Shown here piece by piece: positions 17,573-27,901 of a DNA stretch of 64,000 nt. The stretch lies in contig JAGBTN010000015.1 in the NCBI GenBank assembly GCA_017631315.1, positions 186,001 through 250,000 on the forward strand, given 5' to 3'. The notes below the pieces were generated by a model, which worked only from the letters and a program-made list of their open reading frames with translations, was not told the DNA's origin and made no database searches. The stretch's first letter is position 1, and every line of letters starts with the position of its first letter. This DNA is from Bacteroidaceae bacterium. Lineage in GTDB: Bacteria > Bacteroidota > Bacteroidia > Bacteroidales > Bacteroidaceae. Both the position numbers and the translations under genes were made by a program.

Positions 17573-20500
17573 ATGCAAAACAAAGGATTTGTAAAGGTTT
17601 TCGCGGTCCTGCTGACGCTGGTATGCATCTTCTACCTGAGCTTCTCCGTTGTGACCAATCACTTCGAAAGCAAAGCAGAAAAAATCGCACAGACCGAAGG
17701 GCAGAACGCTGCCGACCGCTATCTGGATTCCTTGCTTAACAACAAGGTTTACTGCAACGTCTGGACACTGAAAGAATGCCGCGAAATGGGCATCGGTTTA
17801 GGTCTTGACCTCAAAGGCGGTATGAATGTCATCCTGGAAGTTAGCGTGCCCGATGTCATCAAAGCACTCGCTGACCACAAAGAGGAGACCGACGAAAACT
17901 TCCGCAAGGCCGTCGATCAGGCGACCAGTGCTGCCGCAAACAGCCAAAGTGACTTTATTACCTTATTTATTAAGAACTACAAAGCTCTCGAGCCCGAAAA
18001 AGCTCTCGCCGAACTTTTCGCAACGCAACAACTGCGCGACAAAGTAACCACAAAGAGCACCGACAAGGAAGTTGAGAGCGTACTGCGTGCAGAAGTTAAG
18101 AGCGCCATCGACAACTCTTACAACGTTCTCCGCACACGTATCGACCGTTTCGGTGTCGTTCAGCCCAACATCCAAGCCCTCGAAGGCCAAGAAGGCCGCA
18201 TCATGGTCGAAATGCCCGGCGTCAAGGAACCCGAACGAGTACGTAAGTTGCTGCAAGGTAGCGCTAACCTCGAGTTCTGGGAGACATACAACACACAAGA
18301 AATTGTTCCCTTCCTCGTAAATCTTGACACCAAGCTCGCTGCCGCATTGAGCAACATCAAGGAAGAGACTCCTGCCGATACAGTTGCTCCTGCCGACACA
18401 GTTAAGGCAACAGCCGACCTCGCTGCAGCAGTAGCAGAGAACAATGGCGAAACAACTACCACAAATGTATCTGCCGCAGACCTTGAGAAAGCATACAAGC
18501 AGAATCCCCTTCTGAGCCGTTTGCAGCTTGCACAAGGCGCTTATGGCTGCGTTGTTGGTTTTGCCAGCAAGCGCGACATGGATGCTATCGACGAACTTCT
18601 TGCTTCTCCCGAAGCTAAGGAAGTACTTCCCTCCGACCTTCGTCTCAAATGGGGCGTAAAGGGAATGGGCGAAGGTGCCAGCGCTAACATCTATGAACTC
18701 TATGCCATCAAGGTAACAGAGCGCAACGGCCGTGCTCCCCTTGAAGGCGATGTTGTGACCGATGCCAGCGACTCTTTTGACCAAGCAGGACGTCCCTGCG
18801 TAAGCATGAAGATGAATGTTGATGGCGCACGCCGTTGGGCAGCCCTCACAAAGGCTAATCTGAAGCGCAGCGTTGCCATCGTTCTTGATGATAATGTTTA
18901 TAGTGCTCCTACTGTTCAGAGCGAAATTACTGGTGGTAACTCTGAGATTACCGGTAACTTTACAGCAGAAGACACTCGCGACCTTGCCAATGTGTTGAAG
19001 TCAGGTAAGATGCCTGCACCTGCAAAGATTGTGAGCGAGGAAATCGTTGGTCCGACTCTTGGTGCAGAATCTATCAACCAAGGTATTTGGAGCTGCGTTA
19101 TCGCTTTCGTAATCCTTATGCTTTACATGATTACGATGTATGGCTTCATTCCCGGAATGGTTGCTAACGGTGCACTTGTATTGAACCTTTTCTTTACTGT
19201 AGGTATTTTGACAAGTTTCCAGGCAGCATTGACCATGAGCGGCATCGCTGGTATGGTATTGTCCTTGGGTATGGCTGTGGACGCTAACGTGCTTATCTAC
19301 GAACGTACGAAGGAAGAATTGAAAGCCGGCAAGAAGGTGCGCGAAGCTCTTGCTGCAGGCTACAGCAATGCTTTCAGTGCTATCTTTGACTCTAACCTGA
19401 CATCTGTCATCACAGCTGTTATCCTTTACAACTTCGGCACAGGACCTATTCGTGGTTTTGCTACAACCTTGTTGATTGGTATCTGCGTGAGCTTCTTCAC
19501 TGCTGTGTTCCTTACACGTGTTGTGTATTCACAGGTTATGGAGAAGGACAAGTGGCTCAACCTTACCTTCCGTACAAGCATTGGTGACAAGATTTCTTTC
19601 CAGAACCCCAACTACAAGTTCATGAATGCCTACAAGAAGAGTTTTGCAATCTTCGGCACACTGGCCATCATCAGTGTTGGCTTCATGCTTACACGTGGTT
19701 TCAGCAAGAGTATTGACTTTACCGGTGGTCGCAACTTTGTTGTTCTGTTCGAGAATGAAGTTCAGCCCGAGACTGTTCGTGGTCTGCTGGCTAATGCATT
19801 CCCCGAGAGCAACACAAGTGCTATTGCATTGGGTACAGAGGGTAAGACCATCCGTATCTCTACAAACTACCGCATTGAAGAAGACGGTATTGAGGTGGAC
19901 AGCGAGATTGAAAGCAAGTTGTTCGAAACCCTTAAGGGTGGCAATCTGTTGGCAAGCGATCTTACACTGGAGAACTTCATCAACCGCGACGAACGTGCCG
20001 GTGGTTCTATTATCAGCAGCCAGAAGGTTGGTCCTTCCGTTGCTGAAGACATTACCTATGGTGCGATTATAAGTGTCATTCTGGCCCTTATTGCAATCTT
20101 CGTGTACATCTTCATCCGTTTCCGCAATCTGTCGTTCTCAATTGGTGCGATCACTGCTTTGACTATCGATACGCTCCTCATTTTGGGTATGTACAGTATG
20201 TGCTGGGGCTGGATGCCCTTCTCTCTTGAGATTGACCAGACGTTCATTGGTGCGGTGCTGACTGCTATCGGTTATTCTATCAACGACAAGGTGGTTGTAT
20301 TCGACCGTATCCGTGAATTCCTCCAGTTGTACCCGAAGCGCGACAAGCAGGAGTTGTTCAACAGCTCTTTGAACAGCACTTTGAACCGTACCATTAACAC
20401 CTCTGTATCTACATTCATTGTACTTGCAGTTATCTTCTGCCTTGGCGGTGCCAGCATACGTAGCTTCGCCTTCGCAATGATTTTGGGTGTTGTATTCGGC

Positions 20501-20584
20501 ACATTGTCTTCTATCTTCGTTGCTGCTCCAACTGCTTTCCTTACCAGAGGCAAGAGCATTACCGAAGAAGCTGAGCAGAAGTAA
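17573..20584 (+). CDS. secDF: Protein translocase subunit SecDF (fused)
   Basis: The protein has 1003 residues with SecD and SecF joined in one chain, as usual in Bacteroidota. The SecD half opens with a membrane helix and GLDLKGGMNVILEVS near residue 80, then a large periplasmic region with the P1 domain (VLRTRIDRFGVVQPNIQALE), an alanine/threonine-rich insert (EETPADTVAPADTVKATADL), and five membrane helices including GMAVDANVLIYERTKEE near residue 567. The SecF half begins near residue 680 (KSFAIFGTLAIISVG, SIDFTGGRNFVVLF) and includes GYSINDKVVVFDRIREF near 900. SecDF uses the proton gradient to pull exported proteins through SecYEG. The gene has its own promoter and terminator. Confidence 0.95.
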   Translation: MQNKGFVKVFAVLLTLVCIFYLSFSVVTNHFESKAEKIAQTEGQNAADRYLDSLLNNKVYCNVWTLKECREMGIGLGLDLKGGMNVILEVSVPDVIKALADHKEETDENFRKAVDQATSAAANSQSDFITLFIKNYKALEPEKALAELFATQQLRDKVTTKSTDKEVESVLRAEVKSAIDNSYNVLRTRIDRFGVVQPNIQALEGQEGRIMVEMPGVKEPERVRKLLQGSANLEFWETYNTQEIVPFLVNLDTKLAAALSNIKEETPADTVAPADTVKATADLAAAVAENNGETTTTNVSAADLEKAYKQNPLLSRLQLAQGAYGCVVGFASKRDMDAIDELLASPEAKEVLPSDLRLKWGVKGMGEGASANIYELYAIKVTERNGRAPLEGDVVTDASDSFDQAGRPCVSMKMNVDGARRWAALTKANLKRSVAIVLDDNVYSAPTVQSEITGGNSEITGNFTAEDTRDLANVLKSGKMPAPAKIVSEEIVGPTLGAESINQGIWSCVIAFVILMLYMITMYGFIPGMVANGALVLNLFFTVGILTSFQAALTMSGIAGMVLSLGMAVDANVLIYERTKEELKAGKKVREALAAGYSNAFSAIFDSNLTSVITAVILYNFGTGPIRGFATTLLIGICVSFFTAVFLTRVVYSQVMEKDKWLNLTFRTSIGDKISFQNPNYKFMNAYKKSFAIFGTLAIISVGFMLTRGFSKSIDFTGGRNFVVLFENEVQPETVRGLLANAFPESNTSAIALGTEGKTIRISTNYRIEEDGIEVDSEIESKLFETLKGGNLLASDLTLENFINRDERAGGSIISSQKVGPSVAEDITYGAIISVILALIAIFVYIFIRFRNLSFSIGAITALTIDTLLILGMYSMCWGWMPFSLEIDQTFIGAVLTAIGYSINDKVVVFDRIREFLQLYPKRDKQELFNSSLNSTLNRTINTSVSTFIVLAVIFCLGGASIRSFAFAMILGVVFGTLSSIFVAAPTAFLTRGKSITEEAEQK

Positions 20585-20613
20585 GAACGATCTTGTTCTT
20601 ATAAGATAAACGG

Positions 20614-20652
20614 AGCCGCAGTACTATTATTTAGTGCTGCGGTTTCTTTTTT
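20614..20652 (+). terminator. Rho-independent terminator of secDF
   Basis: CCGCAGTACT (20616-20625) pairs with AGTGCTGCGG (20633-20642, one G-U) and is followed by TTTCTTTTTTT. Confidence 0.9.
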
Positions 20653-20674
20653 TGTATGTTTCTTTCTGTATTGC

Positions 20675-20705
20675 TTTGTGCTACTTTGTTTTTTGCTTAT
20701 CTTTG
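20675..20705 (+). promoter_or_regulatory. Promoter of the SGNH-esterase gene
   Basis: TTTG at 20675-20678 and TATCTTTG at 20698-20705 are 19 bases apart. The element lies 28 bases before the ATG at 20734 and supports that start over the upstream in-frame ATG at 20656. Confidence 0.7.
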
Positions 20706-20733
20706 CAGAAGAAACAAAAGATTCTACACTATT

Positions 20734-22854
20734 ATGAATTACATTTCCCGTCTTGTTTTGGCGATATTTGCGCTTCTTTTTTCTGTAAGCACTCCGGCTT
20801 TGGCACACAACTACAACAATCAGGGCATTTGTACCGATGCCGATTGTACGGAACCCTATGAGCCGCCTACATTGCAGGACGGCTGGTATCTGCTTGCCAA
20901 CGCGGGCAATGTTGAATGGTTCTCGGCGCATGTCAATCAGGGCGGCAACAATATCTTCTCGAAGGCCAAGATGGTTGCCGACATAGACTTCACGAATGTG
21001 ACGCACACGCCTATCGGTGTGAACGATGTCACGAAGTTCAACGGCAAGTTCGACGGGCAGGGGCATCGCATCATGAACATGAAGATACGCACCTCGAAGG
21101 ATCTTCAGGGTTTCTTTGGTGGTCTGCGTGGTGGCGGAACCACTGTCTGCAACCTCATCATAGACAAGTCATGCCAGATTGCCGGCAAGCAACGTGTGGG
21201 TGGCATTGCTGCCTTTGCCCAAACCATCGTTGGCGAACCGATTGTAATCGAGAACTGTGTTAACGAGGCAAACATCACGGGTACGAGCACTGCCGTTGGC
21301 GGCATTTTTGGTGGCAGCATGAGTCCTCATCCGGCTATCCACATCCGTAACTGCATCAACAAGGGTATCATACGTGGCAGTGGCGAGTCTGCTACCATTG
21401 CAGGCTGGCTTGGAGACAATGCCGGCTCGCTCGTGGAGAACTGTTACAACACGGGGCGCCTTACGGGCATCGACAGCAGCAAGCGCAACATGGTTCGCCA
21501 TGGCGGTTCTTCTGCTGTTCGCAATCTGTTCGAGTTATACTCGAGTGCCTCCTACACGCAAGGGGTGAAGAAGAACTGGATAACGGACTCGCCGAAGATG
21601 AGTGGTGAGTTGTGCTATTTGTTGTCTTGCGGACAAAATGCGGACGTATGGCGTCAGACGCTGGGCGAGGACGAGTTGCCCTTGCCCTTCGACGGCTCCG
21701 GGAAGGTCTATCTTTGTGGAAAATCCTATTGCAACGGTGATTTGATTGAGGGCGAGTCGTTCTTCTCGAACGAAGACGAAGGGCTTGTTGTCTTGGGACA
21801 CGAGTATACGAAGGGCCACTGCCTTGTCTGCGGCGGCCTGCAGCCCGGTTATTCCTTTGCTCCCCGCAAGGTCTTCCTGATGGGTGGCCAAAGCAATGCC
21901 GACGGCCGTTCTGCCACCGGCACGATGCCACAGTACATTCGCGACTATGTGGACAAAGGCGGAAGCCGCTTCTGCTATTGGAGCTACGCCAACGGCACGG
22001 AAGAGGCCTGGCAGATGTTCAGCGGGAAGATGACGCCCTACATGCCTTATACAGACAACAACACGACGTCGCGTTGTGGGTTCGATGCCATTGTATATCA
22101 CCTGATTGAGGAAGCCTTGCAAGAGCGTTTTTATGTCATCAAGGAGAGCCGCGGCGGCACTGCAATCGACCCACGCTGCAACAGTACGGGCAACCTGTGG
22201 TGGTGTGCCGATGCCGACTGGCTTTCCACTGCCTCGCCTCGCAGTGGCCATTCGCTGACTCTGGAGTTCGTGGAGAACATTGGGCTTTGCATAGACAACG
22301 TACTTTCGCAGCTCGAGGAGGGTTACCGCATACAGTGCATCATGTGGCACCAAGGGGAGGCCGACCGCACACAGCCTGCCGCCTATCACGACAACCTGCG
22401 CCAGCTGGTTTCTTACCTGCGTGCCTGCATCGTCGAAAAGACGGGCGACCCGAGTTATGCAACCCTCCCGTTCATAGCCGGCACCGTGAACAGGAACAGC
22501 ACTCAGTACAATGCTGTAGTGGAACAGGCAGTGCTGCAACTTGCAACGGAAGACCCCAACTTCCATGTTGTCGATATGAGCGACTGCAAACTCGGTTCCG
22601 ATGTCCTCCATTTCGATGCCGCCGGCAGCGTAGATGCAGCACAAAGGATGTTCGAGAAACTGAAGTCGCTCGGTTTGCTGGAAGAGGAAGACCCTACGGG
22701 TGTACCCAGCCTCCCTGCCGAAGGGTGCATGAACGGCAGCAATGCCTGCTACGACCTGCAGGGACGCCAAGTGGCTAACGGAAATCCGGCTAACGGCAAC
22801 CTTCCCAACATCTACATCCGAAACGGGCGGAAGGTGCTCAATCCGAGCCGTTAA
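20734..22854 (+). CDS. Secreted SGNH hydrolase / sialate O-acetylesterase-like protein with T9SS-like tail
   Basis: The protein has 706 residues from the ATG at 20734, which begins a clear signal peptide (MNYISRLVLAIFALLFSVST). Residues about 50-330 form a GLUG-like beta-helix (FNGKFDGQGHRIMNMKI, VGGIAAFAQ, ENCVNEANITG, ENCYNTGRLTG). Residues about 380-640 are a SASA-type (CE6-like) esterase: F-L-M-G-G-Q-S387-N-A-D-G with the catalytic serine, IMWHQGEAD for the oxyanion block, and D623-V-L-H626 for the Asp-His pair. The end, CYDLQGRQVANGNPANGNLP followed by NIYIRNGRKVLNPSR, looks like a type IX sorting tail. The likely role is removing acetyl groups from a host or plant glycan outside the cell. 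It is monocistronic. Confidence 0.85.
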   Translation: MNYISRLVLAIFALLFSVSTPALAHNYNNQGICTDADCTEPYEPPTLQDGWYLLANAGNVEWFSAHVNQGGNNIFSKAKMVADIDFTNVTHTPIGVNDVTKFNGKFDGQGHRIMNMKIRTSKDLQGFFGGLRGGGTTVCNLIIDKSCQIAGKQRVGGIAAFAQTIVGEPIVIENCVNEANITGTSTAVGGIFGGSMSPHPAIHIRNCINKGIIRGSGESATIAGWLGDNAGSLVENCYNTGRLTGIDSSKRNMVRHGGSSAVRNLFELYSSASYTQGVKKNWITDSPKMSGELCYLLSCGQNADVWRQTLGEDELPLPFDGSGKVYLCGKSYCNGDLIEGESFFSNEDEGLVVLGHEYTKGHCLVCGGLQPGYSFAPRKVFLMGGQSNADGRSATGTMPQYIRDYVDKGGSRFCYWSYANGTEEAWQMFSGKMTPYMPYTDNNTTSRCGFDAIVYHLIEEALQERFYVIKESRGGTAIDPRCNSTGNLWWCADADWLSTASPRSGHSLTLEFVENIGLCIDNVLSQLEEGYRIQCIMWHQGEADRTQPAAYHDNLRQLVSYLRACIVEKTGDPSYATLPFIAGTVNRNSTQYNAVVEQAVLQLATEDPNFHVVDMSDCKLGSDVLHFDAAGSVDAAQRMFEKLKSLGLLEEEDPTGVPSLPAEGCMNGSNACYDLQGRQVANGNPANGNLPNIYIRNGRKVLNPSR

Positions 22855-23515
22855 CGACAGCCGTCGGGAGCAGAAATCTGCGGCAGAAAAAGGCAGAAAT
22901 GCCATGCCATTTGTAAACTTTTTTCAGCGAAACACACCCGCAGAAAATGGCGAATTTGCGAGCAAGACTGCAGATGGCGGAATCCGCGCAACGCCTCGCA
23001 GCAGAGAACCCCTATTGGCAATCAGAAACTTAACTTTTCCCCTCTTGTAAAAAGGCCTGCAAAAGCCACAAAAAAGCCTACCCTTCAGGTGCCGAAAGGC
23101 GTGCCTAAAGGGCAAACTCGACGTGCCTTGTCGGCAAACGCCACACGTCGTTTCCGGAAGTTCGGCACACCATTTTGGCAAACGCCCCGTTTCGGCACGG
23201 CAAATTCCACGCTTCGGAAAATTCTTTACAACATTTTGCGTCGTCAGTCATCGTGTTTTCTCCCGCATTTTGTCATACAATTTTCCCGTAGTATCGCCAC
23301 TCCACTAAAAGACACACACACTGGCTCACAAGGCCAGCCCACTGCATGCCGGCACATCCGCAGCCCTCGCCACTGGCCATAATGCCACAAAGGCAACCCC
23401 AACAAAGGCAAGCAGAATTTGAGCACAAAACAAAGTTTTATGATTTACAATCATAGATATTCAATTATTCTTCGTACCTTTGCAGCCGTATATACTGAAA
23501 TAACCACACAGAAAC
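22855..23515 (+). other. Gene-free spacer rich in short imperfect repeats
   Basis: I find no gene in these 661 bases on either strand. Between about 23070 and 23220 short words recur in both orientations (TTCGGCAC three times, GGCAAACGCC twice, GTGCC and GGCAC), giving several weak hairpins. This looks like decayed sequence or structured RNA rather than coding DNA. The last 45 bases hold the promoter and leader of the serine acetyltransferase. Confidence 0.5.
23475..23482 (+). promoter_or_regulatory. -7 promoter element TACCTTTG
   Basis: TACCTTTG followed by CAGCC lies 34 bases before the ATG of the serine acetyltransferase gene. Confidence 0.6.
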
Positions 23516-24403
23516 ATGAGTCCCAACGAACTCAACGACTTGTTCACACAGACCGTAGGCCGCCTCTCCGAGCCGGACTCGCTGCACGGCCTCTTCCACG
23601 AACACAACGATGGCGACCCGCTACCCTCCGCCCCGGCACTTGCCGAGATAGTAGACCTCTGCCGAGCCATCCTGTTTCCCGGCTTCTACGGGAAGTCCAC
23701 ACTCAACAGCAAAACACTCCCCTATCACATCGGCGTCAGCCTCGACCGCCTCAACCACCTGCTCACACAACAAGTTCTGGCAGGACTCTGCTTCCAGAAC
23801 GCCGAAAAGGTGCCGGCATGCCAACTCGCCGAAAAATCACAAACCATAGCGACAGAATTCATCAAACGACTGCCGGAACTGCGAAACATCCTCGCCACCG
23901 ACGTCGAGGCAGCCTACAACGGCGACCCCGCAGCCGAGTCGTACAGCGAAATCATCAGCTGCTACCCAGTCATCAAAGCCATCAGCAGCCACCGCATCGC
24001 CCACGAACTCCTGCTCCTCGGCGTGCCACTCATCCCACGCATCATCAGCGAAATGGCACACAGCGAAACAGGCATCGACATACACCCCGGCGCCCAAATA
24101 GGACACCACTTCACCATCGACCACGGAACAGGCGTAGTCATCGGTGCCACATGCATCATCGGCAATAACGTGAAACTATACCAAGGCGTCACACTCGGAG
24201 CAAAAAGCTTCCCCCTCGACGACAACGGAAACCCCATCAAAGGCATAGCCCGACACCCCATACTCGAAGACAACGTCATCGTCTACAGCAACGCAACCGT
24301 ACTCGGGCGCATCACCATCGGACGAGGCACCATCATAGGCGGCAACGTCTGGGTAACCGAAAGCACAAAACCAGGCGAACAAATCATACAGAAACGCAAT
24401 TAA
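23516..24403 (+). CDS. epsC: Serine O-acetyltransferase
   Basis: The protein has 295 residues. The N-terminal half is helical; the C-terminal half is a left-handed beta-helix of hexapeptide repeats (GIDIHPGAQIGHHFTIDHGT, GVVIGATCIIGNNVKLYQGV, TLGAKSFP, NVIVYSNATVLGRITIGRGT, IIGGNVWVTES). The H-x-G-T-G-V and GVTLG motifs are those of serine acetyltransferases, which make O-acetylserine for cysteine synthesis. The long form with an extended N-terminal domain is the EpsC type. The methyltransferase gene follows 3 bases later, so they are co-transcribed. No cysteine synthase gene is present in the window. Confidence 0.92.
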   Translation: MSPNELNDLFTQTVGRLSEPDSLHGLFHEHNDGDPLPSAPALAEIVDLCRAILFPGFYGKSTLNSKTLPYHIGVSLDRLNHLLTQQVLAGLCFQNAEKVPACQLAEKSQTIATEFIKRLPELRNILATDVEAAYNGDPAAESYSEIISCYPVIKAISSHRIAHELLLLGVPLIPRIISEMAHSETGIDIHPGAQIGHHFTIDHGTGVVIGATCIIGNNVKLYQGVTLGAKSFPLDDNGNPIKGIARHPILEDNVIVYSNATVLGRITIGRGTIIGGNVWVTESTKPGEQIIQKRN

Positions 24404-24406
24404 AAC

Positions 24407-25894
24407 ATGGAAAATACCAATTGGCAAACCCCAGCCACTAAAAAGGGAGAAGAGTTCGAAATGATAGCCAAGACCTTCCAAGGCTTGGAAACAGTATTGG
24501 CAACAGAACTGATAGACCTCGGAGCCAACAACATACAAATAGGACGACGCATGGTCTCATTCACCGGAAACAAAGAGCTCCTCTATAGAGCCAACTTCCA
24601 ACTCCGAACAGCCATACGCATCCTTATGCCCATCAAACACTTCCGCGCCACCTCCGCCGACGAAGTGTACGAGGCAGTACAACAAATAGACTGGACAAAC
24701 TACCTCACCAACAAAACAACATTCGCCGTTGACAGCGTAGTCTTCAGCCAAGAGTTCCGACACTCCAAGTTCGTAGCATACAAAGTAAAAGACGCAATAG
24801 TCGACCAAATGAGAGAGCAGACCGGCGACCGACCAAACATCCGCGTCACCAACCCCGACCTGCAACTGCACATACACATCGCAGAGTACGACTGCACACT
24901 CTCACTCGACACCAGCGGAGAAAGCCTCCATCGCCGAGGCTATAGGCAAGAAACTGTAGAAGCACCACTCAACGAAGTCCTCGCAGCAGGCATCATCATG
25001 CTCACCGGATGGAAAGGCGAATGCGACCTCATCGACCCAATGTGCGGCAGCGGAACCATAGCCATCGAAGCAGCACTCATAGCACGAGGCATCGCACCAG
25101 GCGTATACCGCAAAGAATACGCCTTCGAGAAATGGCCCGACTTCGACCAGGAACTCTTCGACAGCATCTACGAAGACGAATCCAGAGAACACGACTTCAA
25201 CCACCACATCTACGCCTACGACATCAACCGAAACGCCGTAGCCACAGCAACAGCCAACATCAAAGCAGCCGGACTGAGCAAAGAAATCAGCATCGCACAA
25301 CAAGACTTTGCCGACTTCACACAGCCCACAGAGAAAGCCATCATCATCACCAACCCACCATACGGCGAACGCATCTCCGCACCCGACCTGCTCGGATTGT
25401 ACAAAATGATTGGCACAAAGTTCAAACATGACTTCACAGGAAACGACGCATGGGTGCTCAGCTATCGCGAAGAATGCTTCGACCAAATCGGACTCAAACC
25501 ATCACTCCGCACACCACTCTACAACGGAAGCCTCGAATGTGAACTCCGCAAATACCAAATGTTCAGCGGAAAATTCAACGACATGCGTGCCGGAGGAGGC
25601 GACATCAAGACCGCCCAAGAGCGTCGCATGATGGCTGATCGCAAACGATTCAAGCAGCATCGCGACTTCAAGGAACGCCTCGAAGACGACCCACGCGAAC
25701 GCTTCACCCGCAAAAAGGACCGCGAAGACTTCCGCCGAGACAACAAAAAGGGCGACTTCCGAAAAGACTTCCGAAACGGAGAACGCAAAGATTACAAAAA
25801 CGAACGCAAAGACTACCGCTCAGACCGCAAGCCGTTCGACAAAAACAACCACACAAAAAAATACAGCAAGAAACGCTACAACAATGAAGACTAA
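24407..25894 (+). CDS. THUMP-domain class I rRNA methyltransferase (RlmL/RlmK-type, N-terminal half)
   Basis: The protein has 495 residues. MENTNWQTPATKKG at the start is less conserved; the conserved part begins FEMIAKTFQGLETVLATEL, so translation could also start at 24461. A THUMP domain covers about residues 70-180. The Rossmann methyltransferase follows, with DPMCGSGTIAIEAALIARGI (SAM binding) and IITNPPYGERI (the NPPY catalytic motif of N2-guanine methylation). From about residue 400 the chain ends in a highly charged, RD/KD-rich tail (DRKRFKQHRDFKERLEDDPR, YKNERKDYRSDRK) that probably binds RNA. Enzymes of this type methylate a guanine of 23S rRNA. The stop overlaps the next start by 11 bases. 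Confidence 0.9.
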   Translation: MENTNWQTPATKKGEEFEMIAKTFQGLETVLATELIDLGANNIQIGRRMVSFTGNKELLYRANFQLRTAIRILMPIKHFRATSADEVYEAVQQIDWTNYLTNKTTFAVDSVVFSQEFRHSKFVAYKVKDAIVDQMREQTGDRPNIRVTNPDLQLHIHIAEYDCTLSLDTSGESLHRRGYRQETVEAPLNEVLAAGIIMLTGWKGECDLIDPMCGSGTIAIEAALIARGIAPGVYRKEYAFEKWPDFDQELFDSIYEDESREHDFNHHIYAYDINRNAVATATANIKAAGLSKEISIAQQDFADFTQPTEKAIIITNPPYGERISAPDLLGLYKMIGTKFKHDFTGNDAWVLSYREECFDQIGLKPSLRTPLYNGSLECELRKYQMFSGKFNDMRAGGGDIKTAQERRMMADRKRFKQHRDFKERLEDDPRERFTRKKDREDFRRDNKKGDFRKDFRNGERKDYKNERKDYRSDRKPFDKNNHTKKYSKKRYNNED

Positions 25895-27890
25895 ATACCT
25901 AGTGCTCGCATTTCTCATGCTCACAACCACCGGCTCACTCTTCGCCCAAAAACTCTTCACACTCGAAGAACTCAACTTCGGCGGCAAGAATGCCTCACAA
26001 TTCTACCCCGAACGATGGCAACTGCGCTGGGACGGCAACCAACTCATCGATGCAGCCACCCAGCCGGCCAACATCATTGATGCCAAAACAGGCAAGACAA
26101 TCGAAGGCAAAACCGTTGACATCGATGCAAAAAAGCGCAAGCGTCACACCGGAGAACTTGAGTATTGTAAAGCATCTGGCGCAGTAGCATTCCTGAAAAG
26201 CAATAACCTTTGGGTCGCTTTTCCTGACGGAACAGAACATCAACTATCGAAAGATGGCTCACGAGAAATAGTCTATGGCCAAAGTGTGCACCGCGATGAA
26301 TTCGGCATCCACAAGGGAACATTCTGGAGCCCCGATGGACAACAACTCGCCTTCTACCGCATGGACCAAAGCATGGTGAAGGATTATCCGCAAGTCAATA
26401 CGTTTGAACGCGAAGCAACACTGGCCCCAGACAAATATCCGATGGCAGGTATGACCTCACACAAAGTGACAGTCGGCATCTTTTCGCTGCAGACAAAGCA
26501 AACCATCTATCTCGATTTCGGCGATCCCACCGACCGATACTTCACCAACATTGCTTGGGCTCCAGACGGAAAGACACTCTATCTCTACGAAGTTAACCGT
26601 GACCAGAACCATACGACGCTCGATGCATACGATGCCGCCACAGGCAAAAAGCTCCGTACTCTCTACGAAGAACGTTCGGAAAAGTATGTTGAACCGATGC
26701 ACCCCATTACCTTCCTGCCATGGGACGGCAGTAAATTCATCTATTGGAGCTGGAAGGATGGCTATATGCACCTATACCTGATGGACACAGAAGGCAAGGA
26801 ACTCGGTCAACTGACCAGTGGCAAATGGGTAGTAAAGGAACTCGTCGGTTTCTGTCCTGCCACGAAGAGTGCCATCATCATCACTAAGGAAGCTGGCGAT
26901 TTGCAACGCAACATCTACAGTCTCAGCCTTAAAACAAAGAAACGCACCTTGCTCGACAATGGCCGTGGCTGCCACTCTGCGCAGCTTTCTGCCGATGGAC
27001 GTTACCTTATCGACACTTGGCAAGAGCCTGATGTGCCGCGTGCTTGTGCCGTGACCGACACGAAGACAGGCAAGCAAAGCCTGGTCCGCACGGCAAAAGA
27101 CCCATGGGATGGTTGGTATCAACCTATATTTGAGCAGGGTTCTATTCTTGCTGCGGATGGTGAAACGACGCTTTATTGGCGCATGGTTAAGCCGATGGAC
27201 TTCGATCCGAGCAAGAAGTATCCTGCCGTTGTCTATGTCTATGGTGGTCCGCACGCCCATAATGTCGAGGCATCTTGGCACTGGGGCTCACGTTCCTGGG
27301 AAACATATATGGCGCAGAAGGGCTACATCCTTTTCATTCTCGACAACAGAGGAAGTGAGGACCGAGGCAGGGATTTCGAGCAAGTTACCTTCCGCCGTCT
27401 TGGCCAGGAGGAGATGAAAGACCAGATGAAGGGTGTTGATTTCTTGTGTTCGCTGCCTTATGTGGACAGCAACAGGCTTGGTGTTCACGGATGGAGCTAT
27501 GGCGGTTTCATGACGACATCGCTCATGACGACTTATCCCGATGTGTTCAAGGTGGGCGTGGCAGGCGGTCCTGTCATCGACTGGAAGTGGTATGAAGTGA
27601 TGTACGGCGAGCGTTACATGGACACTCCCCAACAGAATCCTGAGGGCTATGAGCTGACGAGTTGCATAGGCAAGGCAAAGAATCTGAAGGGCAAACTACA
27701 GATTATCATTGGCATGAACGACCCTACGTGTGTGCCACAACACAGCCTTCAGTTCCTGAATGCTTGTGCGGAGGCCGGCACCCAGCCCGACTTCTTTGCT
27801 TATCCGGGCGAGGGTCACAACATGGCAGGGCATAAGAGTGTCCATTTGCACGAGCGAATCACACAGTATTTCGAAGATTATCTCAAATAG
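25884..27890 (+). CDS. Dipeptidyl peptidase IV-type S9 prolyl peptidase
   Basis: The protein has 668 residues with a signal peptide ([22 protein letters not shown]). Residues about 30-430 make the beta-propeller ([34 protein letters not shown]). The alpha/beta hydrolase at the C-terminus has the complete triad: S538 in GWSYGGFM, D613 in IIGMNDP and H645 in GEGHNMAG. S9B enzymes remove Xaa-Pro dipeptides from peptides in the periplasm; in oral and gut Bacteroidales they help to digest collagen-like and dietary proteins. The start overlaps the methyltransferase stop and purD follows after 11 bases, so the four genes from 23516 probably share a transcript. Codon choice changes along the gene (see findings). 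Confidence 0.93.
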   Translation: MKTKYLVLAFLMLTTTGSLFAQKLFTLEELNFGGKNASQFYPERWQLRWDGNQLIDAATQPANIIDAKTGKTIEGKTVDIDAKKRKRHTGELEYCKASGAVAFLKSNNLWVAFPDGTEHQLSKDGSREIVYGQSVHRDEFGIHKGTFWSPDGQQLAFYRMDQSMVKDYPQVNTFEREATLAPDKYPMAGMTSHKVTVGIFSLQTKQTIYLDFGDPTDRYFTNIAWAPDGKTLYLYEVNRDQNHTTLDAYDAATGKKLRTLYEERSEKYVEPMHPITFLPWDGSKFIYWSWKDGYMHLYLMDTEGKELGQLTSGKWVVKELVGFCPATKSAIIITKEAGDLQRNIYSLSLKTKKRTLLDNGRGCHSAQLSADGRYLIDTWQEPDVPRACAVTDTKTGKQSLVRTAKDPWDGWYQPIFEQGSILAADGETTLYWRMVKPMDFDPSKKYPAVVYVYGGPHAHNVEASWHWGSRSWETYMAQKGYILFILDNRGSEDRGRDFEQVTFRRLGQEEMKDQMKGVDFLCSLPYVDSNRLGVHGWSYGGFMTTSLMTTYPDVFKVGVAGGPVIDWKWYEVMYGERYMDTPQQNPEGYELTSCIGKAKNLKGKLQIIIGMNDPTCVPQHSLQFLNACAEAGTQPDFFAYPGEGHNMAGHKSVHLHERITQYFEDYLK

Positions 27891-27901
27891 AATATAACAT
27901 T

